In this document: in pieces, positions 1 through 6,603 of the stretch | How the letters are laid out: the number at the start of each line of letters is the position of its first letter | Numbering within the stretch: position 1 is the first letter of the stretch | Program-made: the position numbers and the translations under genes | From: Burkholderiales bacterium | GTDB taxonomy: Bacteria > Pseudomonadota > Gammaproteobacteria > Burkholderiales > SG8-39 | Assembly: GCA_016649475.1 (NCBI GenBank) | Contig: JAENXP010000068.1 | Location: forward strand, 1-8,543 | DNA length: 8,543 bases | Direction: 5' to 3' | The notes under the pieces: model-generated | Seen by the model: only the letters and a program-made list of their open reading frames with translations | Told to the model about the DNA's origin: nothing | The model's database searches: none

Positions 1-1923
1 GATGAAGCCGCGAACCTTGTCGCTCAAGGGTCCGGCCACGCCGCCGGCGAGAATGCCGAGCGAGCCGCGGATCGACGTGAGGGGCGTGCGCAGTTCGTGA
101 CTCACGGTCGAGACGAATTCGCTTTTCATCCGGTCCAGGCGTTTGAGCTCGGTGATATCCGTGAGGAGCGCATAGAAGCCTTCCACCTCGCCGAGTGCGC
201 CGCGCCGCGGGATGTAGGTCGCGTCGAGATCGATTGTTCCGCCGTCGCGTTTCGCCTGCCGGCGCTGAAACTGGACTTTCTCCCCCGCTAATGCGCGGCG
301 CACATACGGCTGCAGAATGGGGTAGACATCCTCGCCATAAAGTTGCCGCAACGGACGACCGATTAGATCCCGAGGTTGCACGCCGACGAATGACGCCAGG
401 GCTTTGTTACAGAACCTGAGTCTCTCGTTGGAATCGGCGTAGCTGATGAATGCCGGCACGGCGTCGGTGATCAGCCGCAGTTCCCGTTCGCTCGCACGCA
501 ACGCCTGTTCCGCCTGCTTGATATCGGACACGTCCTGCGCGACGCCTATCACGCGCAGGACGCTGCCGTCGGCATCGCGCACGGCGTATCCACGTGCCGC
601 CACCCAGACTATCTTGCCGTCAGTGCGCGTGAGGCGGTACTCGTCCTTGTAGGGCTCCCCGCTCTCGGCGGCCTTGTTCAGGGTACGCAGGAAATGGACC
701 AGATCCTCCGGGTGGACCATGTCCTGCAGTCCCGCATGACCGTCGGGCGGAGCGGGGCCCGCAAGCCGCCATGGATCTTCCGGCCAGATGAACTCGTCCT
801 TCGCAACGTCCCAATCCCATCGCACCATGCCCGCCGTGGCCAGAGCGAGTTGCAAGCGCAAGTCGTGCTCCTGCAGCATCAGCTCGATGGACTTGCGCTC
901 GGTCACGTCCTGATTGGTGCCGGTAATTCGCGACGGGGCGTCCCCACCGCCGCGCTGAACCACCTTGCCGCGGCTCAGGATCCAAATCCAACTATCATCC
1001 ATGCGCCTGACCCGGTGTTCCTCGCTGTAATCGGCGGTGGCCCCGCTCAACACGCCTTTGATCGCTGACTGCACGCGGCCGACATCGTCGGGATGGACCA
1101 GATCGATCAGCGCTGCGGGGGCCACCGTAGTCTCCTGCGCCGGCGCGCCCAGAATCTGCAGCCAACCGGCACTGAGATAGACCTCGTTGCGCGACAAATC
1201 CCAATCCCATGCGGCGCTTTTTGATCCTTCAAGCGCGAAATCGAGCCGCTGGCGTGCGTTGGCGAGATCGCGCTCGACGCGGCGGCGGTCGCGGTCGTGG
1301 CGATTGATCACGAACACAGTCCAGGTCAGCAACGCCACCGAGATCGCTCCGCCCCAGACTGCGAGCGTCAGCAGCAACTCGACCAGATTCTCTACCCTGT
1401 CCCCGCTTTCCGTGGTCATCTGCCGTTCGCGTTCGGCGATTGCATTGGCAATTTTTTGCATTTCTTTTTCCGCCGCGCCTTGCCGCCCAGGCAATGGCGC
1501 CGCACCAGCGCCGACTGGCCCGCTACTCTGAATCTCCCCGGCAAGCGCATCCAGACGAGCCTGTACGACCCGTTTGAATTGATCAAGACGATCTTTCTGA
1601 TCCGGCGCTACCAGGACGGTGCGCAGATTTTCAATTTCCCTCAGGACGCGCTTGGCTGACGCGCCATATTCGACCTGATCGGCCGAATCCCCGGTGTATC
1701 GATACCTGGTCTGTGCCGATTCGGCGCGTTCGATATCCCGGCGCAGCACCTCCATATTTTCTCTGACCAGCAGCAGGCGCCGCACTTCCTCCCGAGTCTT
1801 GAGAAACTCGCCGACGCTGTAAAAACCGAATGCGCCTATCGCGAGCAAAATTCCCAGGCCGATCGAGAGGGCCAGCGTGACCCTGGTGCCGAGAGTGAAG
1901 CGCAGAAATGCAGGCAAGATCAC
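1..1923 (-). CDS. CHASE3/triple-PAS sensor histidine kinase, C-terminus cut by window edge
   Basis: This is an inner-membrane sensor kinase; 641 residues are visible and the frame is still open at base 1. A membrane segment lies at about residues 13-37. It is followed by a periplasmic CHASE3-type helical domain (about 45-175, with the motif RYRYTGD) and a second membrane segment (about 181-206). Three cytoplasmic PAS domains follow, at about 226-345, 355-470 and 481-595; the first two carry WDWD and HPDD/HPED and end in QDVTE and QDVSD. A HisKA dimerisation helix then contains SHELRTPLTSIRGS, with the phospho-accepting His at 609. The ATP-binding domain, and any receiver domain, lies outside the window. 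The gene starts 4 bases after the Hpt gene stops, so the two are co-transcribed. The start is uncertain: GTG at 1923 has AGAGG only one base upstream, whereas TTG at 1917, two codons later, has that AGAGG at 7 bases. The family is certain; the ligand is unknown. Confidence 0.93.
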   Translation of the reverse strand, partial: MILPAFLRFTLGTRVTLALSIGLGILLAIGAFGFYSVGEFLKTREEVRRLLLVRENMEVLRRDIERAESAQTRYRYTGDSADQVEYGASAKRVLREIENLRTVLVAPDQKDRLDQFKRVVQARLDALAGEIQSSGPVGAGAAPLPGRQGAAEKEMQKIANAIAERERQMTTESGDRVENLVELLLTLAVWGGAISVALLTWTVFVINRHDRDRRRVERDLANARQRLDFALEGSKSAAWDWDLSRNEVYLSAGWLQILGAPAQETTVAPAALIDLVHPDDVGRVQSAIKGVLSGATADYSEEHRVRRMDDSWIWILSRGKVVQRGGGDAPSRITGTNQDVTERKSIELMLQEHDLRLQLALATAGMVRWDWDVAKDEFIWPEDPWRLAGPAPPDGHAGLQDMVHPEDLVHFLRTLNKAAESGEPYKDEYRLTRTDGKIVWVAARGYAVRDADGSVLRVIGVAQDVSDIKQAEQALRASERELRLITDAVPAFISYADSNERLRFCNKALASFVGVQPRDLIGRPLRQLYGEDVYPILQPYVRRALAGEKVQFQRRQAKRDGGTIDLDATYIPRRGALGEVEGFYALLTDITELKRLDRMKSEFVSTVSHELRTPLTSIRGSLGILAGGVAGPLSDKVRGFI

Positions 1924-1927
1924 GCCT

Positions 1928-2260
1928 CTAGCATTGCGCAGCAGCCTGCCTGATCGCGGCCAGCAGCGCCCTAGCCACTTCGTGTTCGGCCGGACCGGGT
2001 GGCCGGCCGCTGTCGATCAACCGTTCCATGAAAAGTTCGAGTTCGCCTGCCGCTTCGCTCGCGCCCGGGAGGCCGAAAGTCGCCCCCGACCCGGAGATGC
2101 TGTGAGCCGTCCGCAAAAGCTCGGACAGCTGCGACAAGGGTAGCTCCGCGGCGACGATGCGCCTCCAGAGTTCTTCCATTTGCGCCACCGTGCCCGGCAG
2201 CTGCGCGGCGTAGTCGGCGCTCAGCCTGGCGATGGTGCGCCCGAGTTCGTCCTCGCTCAC
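1928..2260 (-). CDS. Stand-alone Hpt (histidine phosphotransfer) protein
   Basis: This 110-residue cytoplasmic protein has the size of a single Hpt four-helix bundle. Such proteins relay phosphoryl groups between receiver domains and kinases. The signature around residues 51-63, TAHSISGSGATFG, places the phospho-accepting His at 53. The usual HxxKGS motif reads HSISGS here, so the conserved Lys is Ser. The G-S-G-A-T-F-G continuation is otherwise typical. The gene sits between a receiver-domain gene (77 bases upstream) and a sensor kinase gene (4 bases downstream), which supports a phosphorelay role. It starts at GTG. The nearest upstream purine stretch (AAAAGG) is about 10 bases away, and a seven-residue mini-ORF with a better ribosome binding site ends overlapping this GTG, so translation may be coupled. 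A single-base error that would give an ATG-started, slightly longer protein cannot be excluded. Confidence 0.85.
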   Translation of the reverse strand: MSEDELGRTIARLSADYAAQLPGTVAQMEELWRRIVAAELPLSQLSELLRTAHSISGSGATFGLPGASEAAGELELFMERLIDSGRPPGPAEHEVARALLAAIRQAAAQC

Positions 2261-2280
2261 GGATCATCTATCCTTTTCAT
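2257..2280 (-). other. Seven-codon mini-ORF overlapping the Hpt start
   Basis: An ATG at 2280-2278 begins the peptide MKRIDDP and stops at TGA (2259-2257). That TGA overlaps the GTG start of the Hpt gene as GTGA. A GGAG at 2289-2292 lies 8 bases upstream of the ATG, a better ribosome binding site than the Hpt gene itself has. It may load ribosomes that then re-initiate on the Hpt GTG. Alternatively it is the true N-terminus of Hpt, separated by a one-base sequencing or assembly error. Nothing shows that the peptide has its own function. Confidence 0.3.
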
Positions 2281-2337
2281 GTCGCCGACTCCGCACTTCA
2301 GCCGCGCTCGCGACGGCGCCCGATTCCGGACTGCGAG

Positions 2338-3183
2338 CTACCCTGGCCACTGGTCCTGGGGCGCGCCAGGATTCCCGCCGCCTTCGGACAGCCCGAGCAC
2401 GACTTTGACCGCTTTCATCAGCACATCGATTTCGAAAGGCTTTGTGATATAGCCGTCCGCGCCGCCCGCAAGCCCCTTGAGCACCGCGTCCCGCGTCGCC
2501 TTCGCGGTGAGCATGACTACGGGCAGGGTCCTCAGCGAAGGATGCTGACGAATCTTCAGCAGCACTTCGAAACCGTCGACATCCGGCAGCGAAACATCGA
2601 GCAGCACCAGGTCCGGGCTTGGCGGCCGACGAATTTCGGCAATGAGTTCGGCACGGTTTTTCGCGGTGCGCACCGTGAAACCTTCGTTCACCAGGACATG
2701 CTTCAACAGATTTGCCAGGTGCACTTCGTCTTCGACCACCAGCACGAAGAATTCCCGCGAATCGCCCTCATTTTTCCTGGTACTGGCCCGGCGCGCGATA
2801 CGGACGAAGTAGCCTTGCTGCTGCAATAACGAAGCGGTGGCGACAGCTTCCTTTTTCGCCTTGGCCGTTGCCTTCGCGCCAGGCTGGAGGGGTCCCGTGG
2901 TCTGGAAGAAATCGACGAGATCGAACGACGCGGCCGGTTCCTTGACTGTTTCTATCAATCCTTCCTGCGCGAGTCTGCCAAAAATAGTCACGGCCTCAGC
3001 GTTGCCTATGCTTCGGGCGCGCGCCCCAGTCTCGCCGACCGTCGACTTTCCGTCGATCAATACCAGCAACTCGAGTTCCGGCGACGCCAGCCATGTCCCC
3101 GAACCGCGAAGCTCATTCTGACCTTTTGCGGTCAGCGCGAATACATCCTCGTCATGGATCACATGACGGTTCTTTTCAGGCAT
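2338..3183 (-). CDS. Response regulator: unrecognised N-terminal domain plus C-terminal receiver domain
   Basis: This 281-residue cytoplasmic protein carries its receiver (REC) domain at about residues 145-265. The visible REC landmarks are the acidic pair E151/D152, the phospho-accepting D196 in LVLLDVSLPD, T226 in MLTAKA and K248 in ITKPFE. Only a short, Gly/Pro-rich tail follows, with no DNA-binding or enzymatic output domain. Residues 1-100 form a separate region (LTAKGQNELRGSG, then LELLVLIDGKSTVGE) that resembles a small helical or winged-helix unit, but I cannot assign it to a family. A Lys/Ala-rich linker follows at about 103-118. It is the first gene of a minus-strand operon with the Hpt and kinase genes, so it is probably a phosphorelay partner. 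An in-frame TAA lies six codons upstream, which limits the start to ATG 3183 or later. A GAGG sits only one base before this ATG, so the start is moderately supported. Confidence 0.88.
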   Translation of the reverse strand: MPEKNRHVIHDEDVFALTAKGQNELRGSGTWLASPELELLVLIDGKSTVGETGARARSIGNAEAVTIFGRLAQEGLIETVKEPAASFDLVDFFQTTGPLQPGAKATAKAKKEAVATASLLQQQGYFVRIARRASTRKNEGDSREFFVLVVEDEVHLANLLKHVLVNEGFTVRTAKNRAELIAEIRRPPSPDLVLLDVSLPDVDGFEVLLKIRQHPSLRTLPVVMLTAKATRDAVLKGLAGGADGYITKPFEIDVLMKAVKVVLGLSEGGGNPGAPQDQWPG

Positions 3184-3223
3184 ACCTCGAACGCTGCATT
3201 AAGAGCACATTTCACAATATGAG

Positions 3224-3267
3224 GGGGGACGCCCCGAAGGAAGTCCCCTCGGGGGACGCCCCGAAGG
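3224..3267. repeat. Direct repeat of 17 bases at 27-base period, with internal hairpin
   Basis: The sequence GGGGGACGCCCCGAAGG occurs at 3224-3240 and again at 3251-3267. Between and overlapping the copies, GTCCCC (3243-3248) and GGGGAC (3252-3257) form a six-base-pair hairpin with a three-base loop. Read on the minus strand, this lies in the untranslated leader of the response-regulator gene, 41 to 84 bases before its ATG. It could be a fragment of a dispersed palindromic repeat or a structured mRNA leader. The repeat itself is seen directly; any function is inference. Confidence 0.75.
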
Positions 3268-3273
3268 TCTCGA

Positions 3274-3291
3274 TCCCCCTTGAGAGGGGGA
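3274..3291. repeat. Seven-base-pair stem-loop in the response-regulator leader
   Basis: TCCCCCT (3274-3280) and AGGGGGA (3285-3291) pair perfectly around a TGAG loop. The same G-run could instead pair with CCCCTC just to its right (3295-3300), so two alternative hairpins compete. The element sits next to the 17-base direct repeats and may belong to the same structured block. No T-run follows on either strand, so it does not look like a standard intrinsic terminator. Confidence 0.5.
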
Positions 3292-3319
3292 CCTCCCCTC
3301 ATACTCCCCTGAGCCAGAC

Positions 3320-3344
3320 GCCATTTCCTCAATGCTGAAATGGC
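3320..3344 (-). terminator. Perfect 8-base-pair stem-loop downstream of the cupin gene
   Basis: GCCATTTC (3320-3327) and GAAATGGC (3337-3344) pair perfectly around a nine-base loop. It lies 86 bases past the cupin stop, in the direction of transcription, and before the response-regulator gene. It could end the TPP-enzyme/cupin transcript or protect its 3' end. No U-run follows on the minus strand, so a role as an intrinsic terminator is weakly supported. Confidence 0.3.
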
Positions 3345-3430
3345 CTCCATGCCAGAGATAGAGGGTACACGACAAAGTCAGGTCATACATCCCCGGGCCG
3401 CAGCTTTTCTTACGCGGCAGGCGCGCTTGC

Positions 3431-3817
3431 CTACTCGTCGTCCGCGGGCGTGGTAGCGACGATGAAGGTAAGGTCGCCAAGGCCGGTGTTTGAAATTCCG
3501 TGCTCAACGCCGGGCGGGATGTAAATGACGTCGTGCTTGCGCACCACCCGGCGTTTGCCGTCCATTTCCATCATGCCCTCGCCGTCGAGCACGTGATACA
3601 CCTGCTCCTGCACCTTGTGCGTGTGCAGCGCCACGTGAGCCATCGGCTGATAGCAGGAGATGCGATAGTCGATCAGCCGCGAACCCGCGGTCTCGGGGCG
3701 CACCAGCGCTTTGGACAGGGCGCCGCCGAAGTGCCCCGGGAATTCCTGCCACGGCACTTCGACCACGTTGCGGATGAGCGCGGCGCGCTTTGCTTTGCTT
3801 TTTGCCTTCTTCTTCAT
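3431..3817 (-). CDS. Small single-domain cupin protein
   Basis: This is a 128-residue protein, the usual size for a one-domain cupin beta-barrel that binds a divalent metal. Cupin motif 1 is visible as H65-x-H67-x3-E71 followed by VYHVLDGEG (73-81). Motif 2 is IPPGVEHGISN (100-110), with metal ligand H106. All four usual metal ligands (two His, Glu, His) are present, so metal binding is likely. The first 12 residues are very Lys/Ala-rich. ATG 3817 is chosen because GGAG lies 8 bases upstream and the cupin fold fits from here; an in-frame extension to 3937 would run back into the upstream gene. The start is 16 bases after the TPP-enzyme stop, so the two form an operon. The cupin may act on the product or substrate of that enzyme, for example as an isomerase or dioxygenase, or may sense a ligand. 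The exact reaction cannot be read from sequence. Confidence 0.9.
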   Translation of the reverse strand: MKKKAKSKAKRAALIRNVVEVPWQEFPGHFGGALSKALVRPETAGSRLIDYRISCYQPMAHVALHTHKVQEQVYHVLDGEGMMEMDGKRRVVRKHDVIYIPPGVEHGISNTGLGDLTFIVATTPADDE

Positions 3818-3833
3818 CGTGAGTACTCCGAGC

Positions 3834-5618
3834 TTATTTTCCGGGGATGAACTTCGTGCCGAATATCGGCTCCTTGTGCGGGATCGGCGGCAAGGCCCAC
3901 GCGCCGGTGCCGGGCGGCCGGATGTTGGCATCGACATGCACGTCTATCAGGCAGGGCTTGTTCAGCGCGATGGCGTGAGCCAGCGCCCCCTTGAAATCCT
4001 CGGACTTCGTGACCGTAAAGCCCTCGACCCCGGCCGCGCGCGCCCAGGCGGCGAAGTCCGGGTTGTAGGGCTTTTTCTCGGCGCCCTGATAGAAGCCGGT
4101 GCCGATTTCGCGCCCGTCGAAATACGCGTACTGAAGATCGCGGATCGCGGCCCAGGAAAAATTGTTCCATACGACCCAGACCGCGGGGATGTTGTATTCA
4201 ACCGCGGTGCAAAGAACATGCGGCACCATGGTGAATCCGCCGTCGCCGCAGATCGATACGCAGGGGCGGTCCGGAGCCGCAAGCTTGGCGCCGAGTATCG
4301 AACTCGGGCCGAAGCCCATGCCGGAATAACCCCAGGTGTTGAGCATGGTCTGCGGCCGGCGCGCGCGCCAGAACTGCATGAACCAGTTGTGGTGGATGCC
4401 GGAATCCAGCGATATGATCGCATCCTCCGGCAGCACGGCGCGGCAGTCGGCGACGATGCGTTCGGGCCGCAGCGGCGAAGCATGAATTTCGAAATTCGGC
4501 TTGATGTGCGCTTCCCACTCGGCGCGCCATTTGGCGATGTCGGCATTCCACTCTTTCAATCTTCCGGCCTTGTCCACCTTGCGTCCGGACAGTTCGCCCA
4601 ATAGCTGGACCAGGAAGATGCGCGCATCCGCGAGCACGCCCAGATCCGGAGCGTAATTTCGACCGATCTCGGCGTGATCGACATCGACGTGTATGAGCTT
4701 GGCCTGCGGAAAGTTCCAGGAATAGCCCGGCATCCAGGACGAGGACGAGCGGTCATCGAAACGCGCCCCGATCGCCAATACCAGGTCGGTATGGCGGCCG
4801 GCCTGGTTCGCCTGATAGGCGCCGTTCCTGCCGATGAACCCCAGCGACAGCGGATCGCTCATGTCTATGCAACCCATGCCGTTGGGTGAGCTGATCACCG
4901 GAATCTGCAGGGCGTGGGCGAATTCGGTCAGTTCCTTGCTGCCCTCCGAAAGCGTCATCCCGTGGCCGATGAAGATCACCGGGCGCTTTGCCTGCAGCAC
5001 CATGTCCAGCGACTTGCGGATGTCCTCTGGCGATCCACCGCTGCGGCGCAGCTGGAAGCCGTGCCATTCGGACTCCAGCGCCACATCCGCCTCCTCCTGA
5101 AACAGGTTGAACGGTATATCGACGTTGACCGGGCCGGGCCGCCCGCTGGTCATGGTCGTCACCGCCTGGCGCAGCGCCAGCGGCAGCATGTCCACCCGGG
5201 TCGGCTGGAAGCTGCGCTTGACCACCGGGCGAATCACATTGGGGAAATCCGCCTGGTTGTGCCGGTTGAGCTCCTGGAACGGGCCGCGGTTGAACTGCGA
5301 GGTCGGCACGTTGGCCGTAATTGCCAGCAGCGCAGAGGAATCTGTCTGCGCGACCGCCATCGACATGATCAGGTTGGCGGAGCCCGGACCCGTAGAGGTC
5401 AGCGTTGCGACCGGCTGATGTTTCACCCGGAAATACCCGTCCGCCATATGGCCCGCGACCTGTTCGTGGCGCGGCGAAACCAGCTTGATCTTGTCGCGAA
5501 CCTCATACAGTCCGTCCAGCAGTCCGATGTTGCCATGGCCGCAAATGCCGAAGACGTACGGGATTTTTTCTTTTACCAGGAACTCCGAGATGAGCGTCGC
5601 GCCCTTCATTTTTGGCAT
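3834..5618 (-). CDS. Thiamine diphosphate-dependent enzyme, acetolactate synthase-like
   Basis: This is a cytoplasmic enzyme of 594 residues, in the usual size range for the acetolactate synthase/pyruvate decarboxylase superfamily. Positions here count from TTG 5636; subtract 6 for ATG 5618. The N-terminal TPP-pyrimidine domain has VFGICGHGNIG (28-38) and the catalytic Glu at 58 in SPRHEQVAGHMADGY. The central domain has GARFDDR (290-296), a feature of acetolactate synthases. The C-terminal domain has the Mg/TPP-diphosphate motif GDGGF (464-468) with NN at 491-492. The acetolactate-synthase active-site GMHG segment is replaced by IGRNGAY, so it is probably not a biosynthetic IlvB; no small subunit is nearby either. 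The GHGN motif recalls IolD-type enzymes. The chemistry is probably C-C bond cleavage or ligation on a 2-oxo acid or dione, with the substrate unknown. ATG 5618 has GGAAGG 10 bases upstream; the earlier TTG at 5636 would place that site inside the gene. Confidence 0.9.
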   Translation of the reverse strand: MPKMKGATLISEFLVKEKIPYVFGICGHGNIGLLDGLYEVRDKIKLVSPRHEQVAGHMADGYFRVKHQPVATLTSTGPGSANLIMSMAVAQTDSSALLAITANVPTSQFNRGPFQELNRHNQADFPNVIRPVVKRSFQPTRVDMLPLALRQAVTTMTSGRPGPVNVDIPFNLFQEEADVALESEWHGFQLRRSGGSPEDIRKSLDMVLQAKRPVIFIGHGMTLSEGSKELTEFAHALQIPVISSPNGMGCIDMSDPLSLGFIGRNGAYQANQAGRHTDLVLAIGARFDDRSSSSWMPGYSWNFPQAKLIHVDVDHAEIGRNYAPDLGVLADARIFLVQLLGELSGRKVDKAGRLKEWNADIAKWRAEWEAHIKPNFEIHASPLRPERIVADCRAVLPEDAIISLDSGIHHNWFMQFWRARRPQTMLNTWGYSGMGFGPSSILGAKLAAPDRPCVSICGDGGFTMVPHVLCTAVEYNIPAVWVVWNNFSWAAIRDLQYAYFDGREIGTGFYQGAEKKPYNPDFAAWARAAGVEGFTVTKSEDFKGALAHAIALNKPCLIDVHVDANIRPPGTGAWALPPIPHKEPIFGTKFIPGK

Positions 5619-5721
5619 AATGACTTGACCTTCCAATAGTTATCGCTTCCCCTGCCGCGGCGCGTTTGGGTCAATACCGGTAAAACCTGGCCTGAGCAAA
5701 CGGATTGGGGGAAGGGTTGCC

Positions 5722-5762
5722 TCGGTTGATTACCAATATTCACATAGTCGCATGTCAACCGA
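5722..5762. promoter_or_regulatory. 8-base inverted repeat spanning the TPP-operon promoter (candidate operator)
   Basis: TCGGTTGA (5722-5729) and TCAACCGA (5755-5762) are perfect inverted copies 25 bases apart. The right arm overlaps the -35 box and the left arm touches the -10 box of the predicted minus-strand promoter. A dimeric or tetrameric regulator bound here would block or remodel that promoter, and it could also affect the divergent GST gene 117 bases to the right. The dyad is directly visible; operator function is inferred. Confidence 0.4.
5729..5758 (-). promoter_or_regulatory. Predicted sigma70-type promoter for the TPP-enzyme/cupin operon
   Basis: On the minus strand a perfect -35 TTGACA (5758-5753) is followed by 18 bases and GGTAAT (5734-5729), which matches four of six -10 positions. 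Transcription would start near 5722, leaving a leader of roughly 100 bases before ATG 5618. The surrounding bases are AT-richer than the rest of the window, as expected for a promoter. Confidence 0.5.
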
Positions 5763-5878
5763 CATTGTAGCATTTTTATGTTAGGCTGCCCCGGCCTCGA
5801 CCTGACGCAAATTCGGCGCGCGACCGGAATTGTCGTTACAGCGGGCCCGCCGCAACACCCAGCAAAGGAGCCGGATCC

Positions 5879-6481
5879 ATGTCTATGAAACTTTGGTATT
5901 CCCCCGCATCTCCGTTCGTGCGCAAAGTACTGGTTTTCGCACACGAAACGGGCGTGGCGGATTCGATCGAGCTTGTTCCCGGAAACGTGTGGGAGCCGGA
6001 TACCGGGATCACCAGGGACAATCCCCTCGGAAAAGTCCCTGCCCTGGCCACCCCTGATGGCGTCTTTGCCGGATCCTACCTCTGCTGTGAGTATCTGGAC
6101 ACGCTGCACGCCGGGCCGCGCCTGATTCCGCAGGATGGGCCCGAGCGCTGGCCGGTGTTGCAGCTGCACGCGTTTGCGGACGGCATAATCGAGGCCACGG
6201 TCGCGCGGGTGATCGAGCAGGTGCGCCGGCCGAAGGAATATATCTACCAGGGCACGCTGGACAGGCAAAGCGCCAAGATCGTGCAGACGCTGGACCGGAT
6301 TGCGCCGATGACGCCGACGCAAATAATCAACATCGCGACGATTACCCTGGGCTGCGCTCTAGGTTACCTGGATTTTCGCGCGCCGCAACTCGCCTGGCGC
6401 GAAGGGCGCGGGGCGCTGAGCCAGTGGTACGAAACGTTTTCGGCGCGCAAATCCATGCAGGCGACCTTGCCGCACGTCTGA
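5879..6481 (+). CDS. Glutathione S-transferase family protein
   Basis: This 200-residue cytoplasmic protein has GST architecture. The N-terminal thioredoxin-like domain (about 3-78) contains SPASPFVRKV (8-17), whose Ser residues are candidates to activate glutathione, and GKVPAL with the cis-proline P54. GSYLCCEYLD (65-74) corresponds to the usual (E/D)S glutathione-gamma-glutamyl contact, with Gly-Ser in place of Glu-Ser. An all-helical C-terminal domain runs from about 88 to 200. The family conjugates glutathione to electrophiles or uses it for isomerisation or reductive dehalogenation; the substrate is not evident. AAAGGAG lies 8 bases before ATG 5879, a strong ribosome binding site. A second Met at residue 3 is a minor alternative. 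It is transcribed divergently from the TPP-enzyme operon across a 260-base control region and is the only plus-strand gene in the window. I found no convincing sigma70 promoter for it. Confidence 0.88.
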   Translation: MSMKLWYSPASPFVRKVLVFAHETGVADSIELVPGNVWEPDTGITRDNPLGKVPALATPDGVFAGSYLCCEYLDTLHAGPRLIPQDGPERWPVLQLHAFADGIIEATVARVIEQVRRPKEYIYQGTLDRQSAKIVQTLDRIAPMTPTQIINIATITLGCALGYLDFRAPQLAWREGRGALSQWYETFSARKSMQATLPHV

Positions 6482-6603
6482 CGGCCGCCCCGGAATTACC
6501 CAGACGGCCCTGACCCGGGGGAGTGCAAGGCGTCAAAGAGGAAGTGTGCCCCCTGCTTTCACGGCTTGATCCGCTTGCCGGACAATCTGCTATTGCGCCC
6601 GCG

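Noticed and set aside
3224..3267. CRISPR-like array
   Set aside because: There are only two copies of 17 bases with a 10-base gap, no further units and no cas genes.
3199..3507. Minus-strand 102-codon open frame between the cupin and response-regulator genes
   Set aside because: It overlaps the cupin 3' end and the repeat block; its Ser/Gly/Pro/Arg-rich tail is simply the translated 27-base repeat.
3711..4604. Plus-strand open frame of 297 codons opposite the cupin/TPP-enzyme genes
   Set aside because: It spans the junction of two well-supported minus-strand genes and has no recognisable domain; it is a GC-driven antisense frame.
4914..5639. Plus-strand open frame of 241 codons opposite the TPP-enzyme gene
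   Set aside because: It lies antisense to a gene with clear TPP-family motifs, its composition is Arg/His/Gly-rich as expected of a GC-rich shadow frame, and it shows no family motif.
5606..6322. Minus-strand open frame of 238 codons across the divergent control region and the GST gene
   Set aside because: It runs through the promoter region and antisense to a clear GST gene, and has no coherent fold or convincing ribosome binding site.
6488..6520. CCCCGG...CCGGGG pairing between the convergent GST and SDR genes as a shared terminator
   Set aside because: The stem is only six base pairs with a 21-base loop and no T-run on either strand. Bases 6482-6603 hold nothing convincing.
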